Part shown: in pieces, positions 1-8,622 of the stretch
Numbering within the stretch: position 1 is the stretch's first letter
Layout: each line of letters begins with the position of its first letter
NCBI RefSeq assembly: GCF_022690685.1
Contig: NZ_JALCYY010000009.1
Location: forward strand, 69,503 to 133,502
From: Anaeromyxobacter terrae
GTDB taxonomy: Bacteria > Myxococcota > Myxococcia > Myxococcales > Anaeromyxobacteraceae
Direction of reading: 5' to 3'
DNA length: 64,000 nt
The notes under the pieces: model-generated
The model's input: only the letters and a program-made list of their open reading frames with translations
Database searches by the model: none
Told to the model about the DNA's origin: nothing
Made by a program: the position numbers and the translations under genes

Positions 1-707
1 GGGTGGAGCGCGACGCCCGCTGCGATGCCGGCGAGCGCGACCGCGACGGGCTTCCAGCGCGGCCGCTCGCCCGAGACGAGCCGCGCGGCCTCGACGATCG
101 CGACGAGGACGAGCGGGAGGTGCCACGCGACGTAGGCCCAGGGGAAGATGCCGGAGACGATCGCGAGGGCGACGAGGCGCCCGCGCGCCGCCGCCCAGAG
201 CACCAGGACCGTGAGCGCGATCGAGAGCAGGTGCGGGCGGGTGAGGGCGAACCGGAACACGAACACCGCGGACAGGGCGAGCGGGAGCAGCGCCCACGCG
301 CCCGCGTACCGGACCTCCTCGCGCCGGAGCACGAGGTAGAACGCGAGCAGGACGACGCCACCCAGGATGGTGCTCACGATCTTCGCCGCCGTGATCCAGC
401 TCAGCCCGGCGAGCGGGACGAAGAGCAGGTGGAACAGGAGCTCCTTGTCCGCGTAGTGGTCGGCGAGCCAGCTGAACGGGGTCCACGGGAACGCGTGCAG
501 GATCCCGTGCTCGCGGATCAGGCGTCCGACCGCGACGTGATAGGCGGTGTCCGCGTCGAACGGGATCGAGACGAACCCGAACTGGATGGCGGCCGCGACG
601 CAGAGATAGGCAGCGGCCCACGCGGCGATGGGCCAGCGTCGATGTGTGATCCCTGCGCGCGAGGGGCTGGGCGGGGCAGTCCTGGGGATCGATCGGTCCG
701 GCAGCAT
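1..707 (-). CDS. Polytopic membrane protein, GT-C-like (3' end beyond left edge)
   Basis: An open frame on the minus strand starts at ATG 707 and leaves the window without a stop, giving at least 235 codons. A short basic N-terminus (HRRWPIAAWA) leads into a membrane helix. Then comes a loop containing DADTAYHVAVGRLIREHGIL and FSWLADHYADKELLFH, followed by several hydrophobic helices. An acidic first loop of this kind is typical of GT-C glycosyltransferase-like membrane proteins, where an early Asp-rich loop sits near the active site. No family can be assigned firmly from the visible part. It lies 11 bp downstream of the TPR/TMTC-like gene on the same strand, so the two are probably cotranscribed and may both act on lipid-linked sugars or surface glycans. 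Confidence 0.72.
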   Translation of the reverse strand, partial: MLPDRSIPRTAPPSPSRAGITHRRWPIAAWAAAYLCVAAAIQFGFVSIPFDADTAYHVAVGRLIREHGILHAFPWTPFSWLADHYADKELLFHLLFVPLAGLSWITAAKIVSTILGGVVLLAFYLVLRREEVRYAGAWALLPLALSAVFVFRFALTRPHLLSIALTVLVLWAAARGRLVALAIVSGIFPWAYVAWHLPLVLVAIVEAARLVSGERPRWKPVAVALAGIAAGVALH

Positions 708-718
708 CGCGGAAGCCT

Positions 719-2632
719 TCAGCGGTTGGAGAGCTGCTCGAGATAGGCCGAGAGCTGCCGCGCCCGGTCCGGCGCGAGGCGGCTCAGGGCAGCCGTCTCG
801 CGCTGCGCCGCTGCGTAGTTTCCGACCATCGCGTAGGCCACCCCGAGGTTGAAGAGAGCCTCGGGGCTCTCGCTCAGCGTGGCCGCGACCGGCTCGAGGC
901 GAGCGATCGCTTCGCCGGGCCGCCCGAGGCGATTCAGCGCGGCGGCGTAGTTCGCGTAGGCCGCGGGGAAGTCGGGTCGGTGCTCGATGGCCTGGTCGAG
1001 CAGCGGTACCGCCTCCGCGTACGCGTTCATCTTCTCCAGGAGCAAGGACCCGAGGTTGCAGTATGCCTCTGCGTGGTCGGGTCGCTCACGGATGGCAGCG
1101 CGGAACCAGCGCGCGGCATCGTCGTCCCGCCCGAGCCCCCGGAGCGCGGCGCCCATGTCGTTGTAGACGTCGATGTTCGTGGGGTCGACGCGGTTGGCCG
1201 CCGTGAGCACCTCGACCGCCTCGCCGTATCTGCCAGCCGCGGCCAGCGCGACGCCGAGGTTCTGGTACGGCCGGCCCTTGGCGGGAGCCTTTCGGGCCGC
1301 GTCGCTCCACAGGGTGATCTCGTCCCTCCAGACGCGGTTGCGCGCGAGGGTGAAGCCGGCGAGGCCGACGGCGAGCACCGCGCCTGCCGTCACGAAGGCG
1401 CGCGGGCTAAACTCCCGCCGCCGGGCGAGGAGCGCGCCCGCGGTCGCCACGCCCGCGAAGAGGCCGGCGGACGGCAGGTACGCGCGGTGCTCGAACATCA
1501 CGTCCACGATCGGGATGAGGCTCGACTCGACCGAGAGCGCGAGGAAGAACCAGATGATCCCGAACGCGACCACGCGCCACGCCGGATCGAGCGGGCGAGC
1601 GGTGGTGCCGGAGGTGCGTCGGAGCAGGAACGCGGCGAGCGCGACCATGCCGAGCAGCAGGAGCCCGCATCCGACGACGAGCGGCGCGAGGAAGGAGTGC
1701 TGGACCGGGACGTCGTGGTCCACGTTCTGGCCGAACGGGAGGATGAGCAGACGGAGGTAGCTCGCGATGACCGGAAGCTGGGTCGCGAGGTAGTCGGAGC
1801 GGGAGAGCGCCGTCTGCACGCGCGTCGCGTCGGCGGCGGTCGAGATCACCTCCGAGAGCGGCGCCCCGACCCCGACGCGGCCGAGCGGGATGATCGGCAG
1901 CGTCGCGAGGAGCGGCGCGAGGAGCTTCACGCGAAGGAGCCCCGGCGCGTCGAAGAACACGAGCTCGTAGGCGGCCACCGCGAACGGGAGCGTGAACGCG
2001 ATCTCCTTCGTCTTCATCGCGAGGACGGCCGCCGCGAGGATGCCGGCCCACGCGAGCGCGGTGCGAGCCGGAGGCAGCGGGCCGCGCTCTCGCCGCAGGC
2101 GCCAGCGCGCGTACTGGACGGTCGCGAGCAGGTAGAACAGCGTCGCGAGCGAGGTGAACCGCTGCACGATGTACGTGACCGCCTGCGTCTGCAGGGGGTG
2201 CGCGACGAACGCCGCTGCAGTGACGAACGCGATCGCGCGAGACCACGGCGCCGGGAGCGACCCCTTGAGGCGTGGGGTCGCGAACGTGGTCGTCACGAGC
2301 GCGTGGACGAGGAGCGCGTTGGCGACGTGGATCGCGAAGTTGACGAGGTGATAGCCGGTGACGTCGAGGCCGTTCAGCCGGTGATTGAGCGCGAAGGTGA
2401 GATAGCCGACCCAGCGGTTCTCGCGGATCATCCACCCCGCGTCCGCGACGAAGGCTCCGAGGTCTCGCAGGAGGCGCCTGTCCCGGACGATGCCGACGTC
2501 GTCGAACACGAAGTCGCCGCCGAAGGAATTCGCGTAGGCGACGAGGGCGAGGACGACGAGCCCCAGGAGCGGAAGGGCGCGCTGGAGCGACGAGCCTGGA
2601 GCGGATCCAGGCGAGCGGTCGAGGGCGGCCAT
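719..2632 (-). CDS. TMTC-like GT-C membrane protein with C-terminal TPR repeats
   Basis: The product has 637 residues if ATG 2632 is the start; an upstream in-frame start would add 45 residues of low-complexity sequence. The N-terminal two thirds carry about ten membrane helices with hallmarks of the TMTC/DUF1736 family. These are an early acidic motif (FVFDDVGIV), HPLQTQAVTYIVQR, and EHRAYLPSAG near the end of the membrane part. The C-terminal ~210 residues form at least four TPR units (for example YQNLGVALAAAGRYGEAVEV). Eukaryotic TMTC proteins are O-mannosyltransferases; bacterial members are usually of unknown function, so protein glycosylation here is an inference. It is the first gene of a minus-strand pair, divergent from the glycosyltransferase at 2885. 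No strong ribosome binding site is visible. Confidence 0.8.
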   Translation of the reverse strand: MAALDRSPGSAPGSSLQRALPLLGLVVLALVAYANSFGGDFVFDDVGIVRDRRLLRDLGAFVADAGWMIRENRWVGYLTFALNHRLNGLDVTGYHLVNFAIHVANALLVHALVTTTFATPRLKGSLPAPWSRAIAFVTAAAFVAHPLQTQAVTYIVQRFTSLATLFYLLATVQYARWRLRRERGPLPPARTALAWAGILAAAVLAMKTKEIAFTLPFAVAAYELVFFDAPGLLRVKLLAPLLATLPIIPLGRVGVGAPLSEVISTAADATRVQTALSRSDYLATQLPVIASYLRLLILPFGQNVDHDVPVQHSFLAPLVVGCGLLLLGMVALAAFLLRRTSGTTARPLDPAWRVVAFGIIWFFLALSVESSLIPIVDVMFEHRAYLPSAGLFAGVATAGALLARRREFSPRAFVTAGAVLAVGLAGFTLARNRVWRDEITLWSDAARKAPAKGRPYQNLGVALAAAGRYGEAVEVLTAANRVDPTNIDVYNDMGAALRGLGRDDDAARWFRAAIRERPDHAEAYCNLGSLLLEKMNAYAEAVPLLDQAIEHRPDFPAAYANYAAALNRLGRPGEAIARLEPVAATLSESPEALFNLGVAYAMVGNYAAAQRETAALSRLAPDRARQLSAYLEQLSNR

Positions 2633-2884
2633 CACGAGTGCGTTGCCATCCGGTGGATTGGACCGATTGCGCCGTGCGTCCGCCGAGACCCGTGGGGCGC
2701 GCTGCGGGGTGGGAGGATACCATGCGGTCGGCCTCGCAGGAGCAGTCGAGCGTCCGCTGGCGGCCATCCGAAGGCTCGAGGGCGCGGCTTCGAGGTCGAG
2801 TCGGCCGCGATGCGCGGTACGTCGAGGGCGGTCGGTCGGCGAACCTTCGGCGCGCGCCGGGTGCCGGGGTACACTGGCCCTGGG

Positions 2885-4150
2885 TTGACTCGCTCCGGTT
2901 CCAGGTCACTGCGCGTCTGCATCGACGCTCGCCTCGCTCATGGGCGTGCGGGGGGCGTCGAGCAGGTCGTGCTCGGGCTCGCGAGCGGATTCGCGCAGCT
3001 CCGTGATGGGGACGAGGAGTACCTGTTCCTCGCGAACGAGGGCGAGGAGCACTGGCTCGAGCCTCACCTCGGAGGCCCTGCGCGGCTCCTGCGGGTGGGA
3101 CAGCCTCCCCGGATCTCGGCGCGTGCCCGGGCCGCCGCATCGTATCCGGCGCTGGCCAGCGCGTATGGAAGCCTGCACGACCTCGTCCTCCCGCCTCGTC
3201 TGCCCGGGAGCGATGGCACCCTGGAACGGGCCGAGGTCGATCTCGTCCATTTCACCTTCCAGGACGCGTTCCTGACGGGCATTCCGTCGATCTACCAGCC
3301 GCACGATCTTCAGCACGTGCATCTTCCGCGGTTCTTCACCCGCCGGCAGCGGCGGTACCGCGAGCGCGCATACCGCGCCTACTGCGAGCAGGCGGCGAGG
3401 GTCGTCGTCTCATCGACCTGGGTGAAGAACGACGTCGTCCGCCACCTCTCTCTGGCGCCCGAGAAGGTGCAGGTCGTGCCGCTGGCGCCCATCGTCGAGC
3501 ACTACGCGGAGCCGTCGCCGGAGGCACTCTCGGCGATCCGTCGCAAGTTCGCGCTCCCGGAGCGCTTCGCCCTGTATCCGGCGCAGACGTGGCCGCACAA
3601 GAACCACAAGGCGCTGCTCGACGCGCTCGCGCGCGTGCGCGACCGCCACGGTGTCGTCGCGCCGCTCGTCTGTTCCGGCCGGGTGACCGACTTCGGGGCG
3701 GAGATCTGCGCGCATGCGCGACGCCTCGGGCTCGACAGCGCGCTCCAGCTCGTCGGCTTCGTCTCTCCGGACGAGCTGCAGGGGCTCTACCGGATGGCAC
3801 GCGCAGTCGTGATCCCGACCCTGTTCGAGGCGGCCAGCTTCCCGCTCTGGGAGGCATTCCAGAACGGTGTCCCCGCGGCGTGCTCGAACGTGACCTCGCT
3901 CCCGGAACAGGCCGGAGACGCCGCGCTGGTCTTCGACCCGCGCAACCCGGACGCGATCGCGGAGGCGATCTTCGCGCTGTGGACCGACGAGCCGCTGCGC
4001 CAGCGGCTCGTCGCCCGAGCGAGGACGCGGGTCGCTTCCTTCACGTGGGAACGCACGGCGCGGCTGTTCCGGGCGCACTACCGGTCCGTCGCCGCGCGCC
4101 GATGTACGCCGGAGGACGCAGCGCTCCTCGGGGCTGCGCCGGCGCTGTAG
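2885..4150 (+). CDS. GT4-type glycosyltransferase
   Basis: This retaining glycosyltransferase of the GT-B fold (family 4) has 421 residues. It starts with the typical first strand (LRVCIDARLAHGRAGGVEQV). The donor-binding C-terminal half carries the E-x7-E motif in LFEAASFPLWEA, followed by GVPAACSNVTSLPE and the usual VFDPRNPDAIAEAI helix. It probably adds a hexose-type sugar to a lipid-linked glycan in the cytoplasm. The start is uncertain. TTG 2885 fits the family and lies 8 bases after a -10-like TACACT (2871-2876), which would make the mRNA almost leaderless; ATG 2810 would add 25 residues. It is the first gene of the plus-strand polysaccharide run. Confidence 0.85.
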   Translation: MTRSGSRSLRVCIDARLAHGRAGGVEQVVLGLASGFAQLRDGDEEYLFLANEGEEHWLEPHLGGPARLLRVGQPPRISARARAAASYPALASAYGSLHDLVLPPRLPGSDGTLERAEVDLVHFTFQDAFLTGIPSIYQPHDLQHVHLPRFFTRRQRRYRERAYRAYCEQAARVVVSSTWVKNDVVRHLSLAPEKVQVVPLAPIVEHYAEPSPEALSAIRRKFALPERFALYPAQTWPHKNHKALLDALARVRDRHGVVAPLVCSGRVTDFGAEICAHARRLGLDSALQLVGFVSPDELQGLYRMARAVVIPTLFEAASFPLWEAFQNGVPAACSNVTSLPEQAGDAALVFDPRNPDAIAEAIFALWTDEPLRQRLVARARTRVASFTWERTARLFRAHYRSVAARRCTPEDAALLGAAPAL

Positions 4151-4232
4151 CACGACGGAACGAGCGCCCGGCCGCCGCCCTCGGGCCCCGCCTGAGTGTA
4201 AGATGACGCCCGCCACTCGCCGAAGGAGCCGC

Positions 4233-5348
4233 ATGACCCGCATCCCCGTCGCCGCCCCCGACCTCAGCGGAAACGAGGAGAGGTACGTGGTCGAGGCCAT
4301 CCGGTCGAGCTGGATCTCGTCGACGGGGCCGTTCGTCGGCCGCTTCGAGCGGGAGTTCGCAGGGCTGTGCGGGACGCGGGCGTCGATCGCGGTCGCCAAC
4401 GGGACGCTCGCCCTGCACCTCGCGCTCATGACGGTGGACCTCCGACCCGGCGACGAGGTCCTCGTCCCCTCGCTCACGTACATCGCGACGGCGAACGCCG
4501 TTCGCTACTGCGGCGCGGAGCCCGTCTTCGTGGACGTGGACCCGCATACGTGGTGCATGGACCCCGCGAAGCTCGAGGCGGCCATCACCCGCCGGACGAA
4601 GGGCGTCATCCCCGTCCACCTCTACGGGCACCCGGCCGACATGGACGCGATCAACCACGTCGCCGCGACGCACGGGCTGTGGGTCGTGGAGGACGCCGCG
4701 GAGGCGCACCTCGCGCGCTACAAGGGCCGGCCAGTCGGCGGGCTCGGCCGGATCGGCGTCTTCTCGTTCTACGGCAACAAGGTCATGACGAGCGGGGAGG
4801 GCGGCGCGGTGACGCTCGACGACCGCGCGCTCGAGCACCGCGCACGTCTGCTGCGTGGCCAGGGGGTCGATCCCGAGCGCCGGTACTTCTTCCCGATCAC
4901 CGGGTACAACTACCGGCTCACGAACGTCGCGTGCGCGATCCTCTGCGCGCAGGTCGAGCGTATCGGCGCGATCGTCGAGCGGCGCCGAGCGATCTACGCG
5001 CGGTACCGCGCCGCGCTCGAGGGGATTCCAGGGATCGGGTTCCAGCCGCAGGCGGCCTGGGCGGAGATCTCGCCCTGGCTCTTCTGCATCACGGTGGACG
5101 CGAAGGCCTTCGGGCGGACGCGCGACGAGCTCATGGTGCTCCTCGCCGAGCAAGGCATCGAGACGCGCCCGTTCTTCCGCCCGCTGCACCGGCTGCCTCC
5201 GTTCTGGGAGGAGTCGCGCAGGCGTGGCGAGGTGCTCCCCGTCACGGACCACCTCGGCGAGAGCGGGTTGAACCTCCCGACCTACACGCTCATGGCGGAT
5301 GCCGACGTCGAGCGCGTCGCCCGCGCGATCCGGGAGGCGCGGCGTTGA
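4233..5348 (+). CDS. DegT/DnrJ/EryC1/StrS sugar aminotransferase (perosamine synthase-like)
   Basis: The 371-residue protein is a PLP-dependent enzyme that transaminates a nucleotide-linked keto-sugar, giving an amino sugar for the surface polysaccharide. Seen features are the N-terminal substrate region (SSWISSTGPFVGRFE), VANGTLALHLAL, the PLP-phosphate region (VEDAAEAH) and the Schiff-base lysine in SFYGNKVMTSGEGG. The GNKVMTSGEGG form resembles GDP-perosamine synthases, but the dehydratase that would make their substrate is not in the window, so the sugar is not settled. ATG 4233 is preceded by AAGGAG at 4222-4227; an upstream ATG at 4203 would add ten unlikely residues. The stop overlaps the TTG start of the acetyltransferase (TTGA), indicating translational coupling. 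Confidence 0.9.
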   Translation: MTRIPVAAPDLSGNEERYVVEAIRSSWISSTGPFVGRFEREFAGLCGTRASIAVANGTLALHLALMTVDLRPGDEVLVPSLTYIATANAVRYCGAEPVFVDVDPHTWCMDPAKLEAAITRRTKGVIPVHLYGHPADMDAINHVAATHGLWVVEDAAEAHLARYKGRPVGGLGRIGVFSFYGNKVMTSGEGGAVTLDDRALEHRARLLRGQGVDPERRYFFPITGYNYRLTNVACAILCAQVERIGAIVERRRAIYARYRAALEGIPGIGFQPQAAWAEISPWLFCITVDAKAFGRTRDELMVLLAEQGIETRPFFRPLHRLPPFWEESRRRGEVLPVTDHLGESGLNLPTYTLMADADVERVARAIREARR

Positions 5349-5827
5349 GCGACGAACCTGGACGCGGGCAGATGGAGTTCCGGCGGCTCGCTCCGGACCT
5401 GGAGCGTCCGCTGGCGGAGTTCTTCTCGGCGCTCGTCGCCGCGGGGGACGATCGAGTCTTCCATCCGCATCCGTTCACACCCGAGGCGGCGGCAGAGCGG
5501 GCGCGCTATTCGGGAGAGGACGTCTACTGCGTCGCGGTCGCGCGGGACCAGGTGCTCGGGTACGGCATGCTGAGGGGCTGGGACGAAGGGTACGCGGTCC
5601 CGAGCCTCGGAATCGCCATCCACCCCGCGGCGCGCAGCATCGGGCTCGGGAGGGCCTTGATGCTCTACCTCCACGCCGAGGCGCGCCGGCGGGGTGCACC
5701 CAGGATCCGGCTCAAGGTCTACCCGGAGAACACGAGCGCGGTCGCGTTGTACCGTTCTCTTGGTTACGAGCTCTGCCGCGATGACGGCGAAGGCGACCAG
5801 CTCGTCGGATTCAAGGCGCTTGGTTGA
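5345..5827 (+). CDS. GNAT-family N-acetyltransferase
   Basis: The 160-residue protein has the GNAT acetyl-CoA fold. IGLGRALMLYLHAEARRRG is the P-loop-like motif A, and VYPENTSAVALYRSLGYEL is the typical C-terminal motif B. The start is TTG 5345, overlapping the aminotransferase stop, with GGGAGG seven bases upstream; ATG 5372 is an alternative giving 151 residues. Because it is coupled to a sugar aminotransferase, the likely role is to acylate the new amino group of the nucleotide sugar, as PseH/WbdR-type enzymes do. That is inference from context. FHPHPFT near the N-terminus is a noticeable motif of polysaccharide-locus members. Confidence 0.82.
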   Translation: MSDEPGRGQMEFRRLAPDLERPLAEFFSALVAAGDDRVFHPHPFTPEAAAERARYSGEDVYCVAVARDQVLGYGMLRGWDEGYAVPSLGIAIHPAARSIGLGRALMLYLHAEARRRGAPRIRLKVYPENTSAVALYRSLGYELCRDDGEGDQLVGFKALG

Positions 5828-5835
5828 AGGACCGG

Positions 5836-7287
5836 ATGGCCAATGGCAACGCGCCCGGAGGGCCCCGCGGGGAGGACGCGCTGCCGTCCTCGCCGTTGGC
5901 CCGCGCGTGGAGAGACTGGCGCCTGGCGTGGTCGATGGTCCGCATGCGGCCGTTCGACTCCGACTCGGCACACGGTCGCTCCCAGGAGCGCTACCGGCGG
6001 ATCGCCCTCACCACGATCTCGAGCCTGGCGGTCCGTGGTGTCGGGACGCTCACCGGCCTCATCACCGTCCCGCTCGTGCTGGGCTATCTCGGCAAGGAGC
6101 GGTTCGGTCTGTGGAGCACCATCACGACCGTGATCGCCTGGGCGACCTTGTTCGACCTCGGCATCGCCAACGGGCTCGTGAACTGCATCTCGCGCGCGCA
6201 CGGCCGCGATGAGCGGGAGGAGGCGGCTCGCTACGTCTCGACCGCGTTCGCGGCCCTGCTCGCGATCGCCGCGCTCCTCGGCCTCGCGCTCATGGCAGGA
6301 GCAGGGCACGTCCCGTGGAGCGCGCTCCTCGCGGTCCGGGGAGCCGTCGACGACCGGACGGTGACGTGGTCCGTCGTGGCGGCGCTGGGCGCCTTCATCC
6401 TCGGGTTGCCCCTGTCGATCGTTCCGCAGATCTACGCGGGCTATCAGCGGGCGTACGCGGCGAACGTCTTCACGATGGTCGGAATGCTCGCCGGGTTCGC
6501 CGCGGTCGTCATCGCCGTGCATTCGAGCAGCAGCATGCCGATCATCATCGCGGCGCTCGGGGCCGGCGGGCTGGTCTCGTCCGCGTTGGGGTTGCTCTAC
6601 GCGCTCAGGGTCGGGATGCCGTGGCTGCGCTTCCGCGCGTCCGCCGTGTCGAAGGAAGCGCTCCGGGCGCTCGCCGACCGCTCCATCCCGATCTTCCTGT
6701 TCCAGATCGGGGCGCTGGCGGTGAACGAGACCCAGTCCATCGTGCTCGCGCACCGATGCGATCTCGCTGCGGTCGCCGACTACAGCATCTTCATGCGGCT
6801 GTACGTGCTGGCGCTCGGCCTGATCCAGATGAGCACCGCCTCGTTCGTCCCGAGCTTCCGCGAGGCACGCGAGCGGGGCGACGAGGCGTGGATGCGGGCC
6901 GCGTTCCGGCGCTTCGTGCAGCTGCGGCTCGTGCTCGCGGTCTGCGGCGGGACTGCGCTCGCGGTGGTCGGGAACGACCTGCTGCGCCTCTGGTTACGGC
7001 GCTCCGACATCCGGTTCCAGCCGGAACTCTGGATCTGCCTCGTCGTGGTCATGGTCGCGGTCACATGGGCGACGGCACACTCGGACCTGCTCTCCATCCT
7101 CGATCGCCTCTGGGTCCTGGTGGCGCTGGTCGCCCTGAACGGCGCCGTCACGGTGGCCCTGACCTACTTGCTGGCACCCTCTCTCCGCGTGCTCGGGGTC
7201 GTGCTCGCCTACGGAGCCGTGACGGTCCTCGTGTACAGCTGGCTTCTCCCCTGGTTGACCCTGAGGATTCGCCGCGGCAACGCGTGA
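5836..7287 (+). CDS. Wzx/MATE-type polysaccharide flippase
   Basis: The 483-residue polytopic membrane protein has about twelve predicted helices and belongs to the oligosaccharide flippase superfamily. After a ~50-residue cytoplasmic N-terminus, the first helices carry LITVPLVLGYLGKERFGLWS, the characteristic N-terminal pattern of Wzx proteins (helix, then YLG...FGLW). It would flip an undecaprenyl-linked repeat unit across the inner membrane. ATG 5836 is chosen because AAGGA lies four bases upstream; a TTG at 5824 overlaps the preceding gene. Its place after the aminotransferase and acetyltransferase supports a role in exporting the modified glycan. No polymerase (Wzy) is clearly visible nearby, unless the left-edge membrane gene serves. 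Confidence 0.87.
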   Translation: MANGNAPGGPRGEDALPSSPLARAWRDWRLAWSMVRMRPFDSDSAHGRSQERYRRIALTTISSLAVRGVGTLTGLITVPLVLGYLGKERFGLWSTITTVIAWATLFDLGIANGLVNCISRAHGRDEREEAARYVSTAFAALLAIAALLGLALMAGAGHVPWSALLAVRGAVDDRTVTWSVVAALGAFILGLPLSIVPQIYAGYQRAYAANVFTMVGMLAGFAAVVIAVHSSSSMPIIIAALGAGGLVSSALGLLYALRVGMPWLRFRASAVSKEALRALADRSIPIFLFQIGALAVNETQSIVLAHRCDLAAVADYSIFMRLYVLALGLIQMSTASFVPSFREARERGDEAWMRAAFRRFVQLRLVLAVCGGTALAVVGNDLLRLWLRRSDIRFQPELWICLVVVMVAVTWATAHSDLLSILDRLWVLVALVALNGAVTVALTYLLAPSLRVLGVVLAYGAVTVLVYSWLLPWLTLRIRRGNA

Positions 7288-7298
7288 AAGTCGCTGAT

Positions 7299-7320
7299 CG
7301 CCGCGGAGCTGGCCGCGGCG
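7299..7320. terminator. GC hairpin between convergent genes
   Basis: CGCCGCGG (7299-7306) and CCGCGGCG (7313-7320) form a perfect 8-bp stem with a six-base loop. It sits between the flippase stop (7287) and the minus-strand FkbM-like stop (7323). It is probably a bidirectional terminator, although no T-tract follows. Confidence 0.5.
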
Positions 7321-7322
7321 CA

Positions 7323-8261
7323 TCAGAGGCCGAACACGTCCGCGATGGTGCGCTCGCGACCGCTGGTGAGGTCGACGACTGGCATCTTCGCGATGAGTCG
7401 CAGCCGATCGCGATGGGCCGTGACGAGCGAGAGCCCGCCGCGCTCGTCGCGTGACTCCCGGAACCGGCTCTCGACCCAGCCTTCGCGAGCCGTGACGGTG
7501 GGCAGCGTGCAGGCGAGATCCGCACGGACGAAGAACGCGTTGTTGCCGGCGCTGTTGGAGCCGAGGAACCGGTAGCCCTTCCGCTCGCCGAGCGCGCAGA
7601 GCGCAGGAAGCGAGGCGCCGGCGTACAGGTTCGAGAAGTGCGCGCGCCCTCGCTCGAAGCTCGGCGAATAGGGGATGGTCACCGCGTGCTCCGCGCCGAA
7701 CACGCTGTTGAACTCCACGACCAGGATTCGCGGCGAGATGACGTCGATGGCGTCGAGGATCCAGTAGTCGTTTCCATCGACGTCTATCGACAGCAGCCCG
7801 ATGTCGCCGACGACACCGGCGTCGCGCAGCAGCGTGTTGATGTTCTCACGCGTGATGAACGCGGTGACCGCGTCGATGCTGTGGCGCCAGGCGAGCTCCG
7901 TCCGAGTCAGGAAACGGCGATGCGCGTCGCCGGCGTCCAGGATGACCCCCTTCCAGTTGTCGTGGCAGAGGAGGAATCGTGTGTTCGACTCCGAGTAGTC
8001 CTCGACGCCGAACTCCACGAACGTGCGGTTCTCGATGGGCACCTTGCCGAGGAGGTACTGGATGATCCCGTCCTCCCCCCACTGCGAAAACACCCGGAAC
8101 TCCGCCTCCTGGACGTTCCGGAACGTGCGTTCGCGAACGGCGCGACTCTCGATGCCGCCGAGCGCGAGTCGCAGCGCGTCCATGCGGCGATCGAGCGCCT
8201 CGACGCGCGGCCCGATGCCGGCGAGGGCGCGCACCGCCGAGAGGATCGAAGAGGCACTCAT
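7323..8261 (-). CDS. FkbM-like methyltransferase-fold protein of the polysaccharide locus
   Basis: The 312-residue soluble protein has a Rossmann-like SAM-binding pattern. It reads FSQWGEDGIIQYLL, then FVEFGVEDYSESNTRFLL (motif I-like), VILDAGDAHRR, and LLSIDVDGNDYWILDAI (DxDGND). That order matches FkbM-related proteins found in O-antigen and capsule loci, often annotated as methyltransferases; the substrate is unknown. The start is ATG 8261, with GAGGTG seven bases upstream; a GTG immediately before it is the alternative. A TATCCT-like -10 box is seen on the minus strand at 8329-8334. It is the only minus-strand gene inside the plus-strand glycan run, so it has its own control. Confidence 0.7.
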   Translation of the reverse strand: MSASSILSAVRALAGIGPRVEALDRRMDALRLALGGIESRAVRERTFRNVQEAEFRVFSQWGEDGIIQYLLGKVPIENRTFVEFGVEDYSESNTRFLLCHDNWKGVILDAGDAHRRFLTRTELAWRHSIDAVTAFITRENINTLLRDAGVVGDIGLLSIDVDGNDYWILDAIDVISPRILVVEFNSVFGAEHAVTIPYSPSFERGRAHFSNLYAGASLPALCALGERKGYRFLGSNSAGNNAFFVRADLACTLPTVTAREGWVESRFRESRDERGGLSLVTAHRDRLRLIAKMPVVDLTSGRERTIADVFGL

Positions 8262-8542
8262 CACATTTCACCTCGCGCGCGAGTCCGCGATGGGCCGCCT
8301 CGAACCCCGCCGGAATGGCAGCGCAGGCAGGATACGATTGGAACTTCGCGGGGATGAAGTCCGTGATGCCGTGTCGTGCTTGCGCGGCAGCACGCGTGGG
8401 CGTTTGCGTGCCCCGACCGTCTAGCAACTGTACCGCGAGTCCGCAAGGTGCGAGGGCCGTGGCGCCTGCGATCCGGACACCGTCACCACGGGCGACGCGA
8501 CGCCGTCCGTCAGCCCCACGCTCCCGGCTCCCGCTCCCGGCA

Positions 8543-8605
8543 CCCGGGGCCCGGGGCCCGGAGCCCGGAGCCCGGAGCCCGGAGCCCGGAGCCCGGAGCC
8601 CGGGG
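8543..8605. repeat. Nine tandem heptamers CCCGGRG abutting a promoter
   Basis: Nine head-to-tail 7-bp units fill 63 bp exactly. The first two and the last are CCCGGGG; the six in between are CCCGGAG. Imperfect CCCGGCT/CCCGCT copies precede them from 8522. The array ends one base before a perfect TATAAT (8607-8612), so it occupies the spacer and -35 positions of the promoter. Copy-number change by strand slippage would move or alter the -35 region. Confidence 0.9.
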
Positions 8606-8606
8606 T

Positions 8607-8612
8607 TATAAT
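8607..8612 (+). promoter_or_regulatory. TATAAT -10 box of the GT2 gene
   Basis: A perfect TATAAT lies ten bases before ATG 8623. Transcription would then begin about 3-5 bases before the start codon, giving an almost leaderless mRNA. No ordinary -35 hexamer is visible because the repeat array fills that space. Confidence 0.6.
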
Positions 8613-8622
8613 CACGGCCTCG

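Larger units (their letters stand above)
8262..8622. other. Divergent intergenic region, 361 bp
   Basis: There is no convincing gene here. The left part holds the ribosome binding site and -10-like TATCCT for the minus-strand FkbM-like gene. The right part holds a heptanucleotide tandem repeat and a TATAAT box for the GT2 gene at 8623, listed separately. The middle (8340-8520) shows no further recognisable element. Confidence 0.6.

Noticed and set aside
3..746. Plus-strand open frame at the left edge
   Set aside because: Arg/Asp/Glu-rich low-complexity translation; it is the antisense of the membrane-protein frame on the minus strand, which has helices and correct codon bias.
980..2884. Long upstream extension of the glycosyltransferase frame
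   Set aside because: It is the antisense of the TMTC-like gene; family homology starts only at about 2909.
8543..8605. CRISPR-like array
   Set aside because: Units are 7 bp without spacers; it is a simple tandem repeat.
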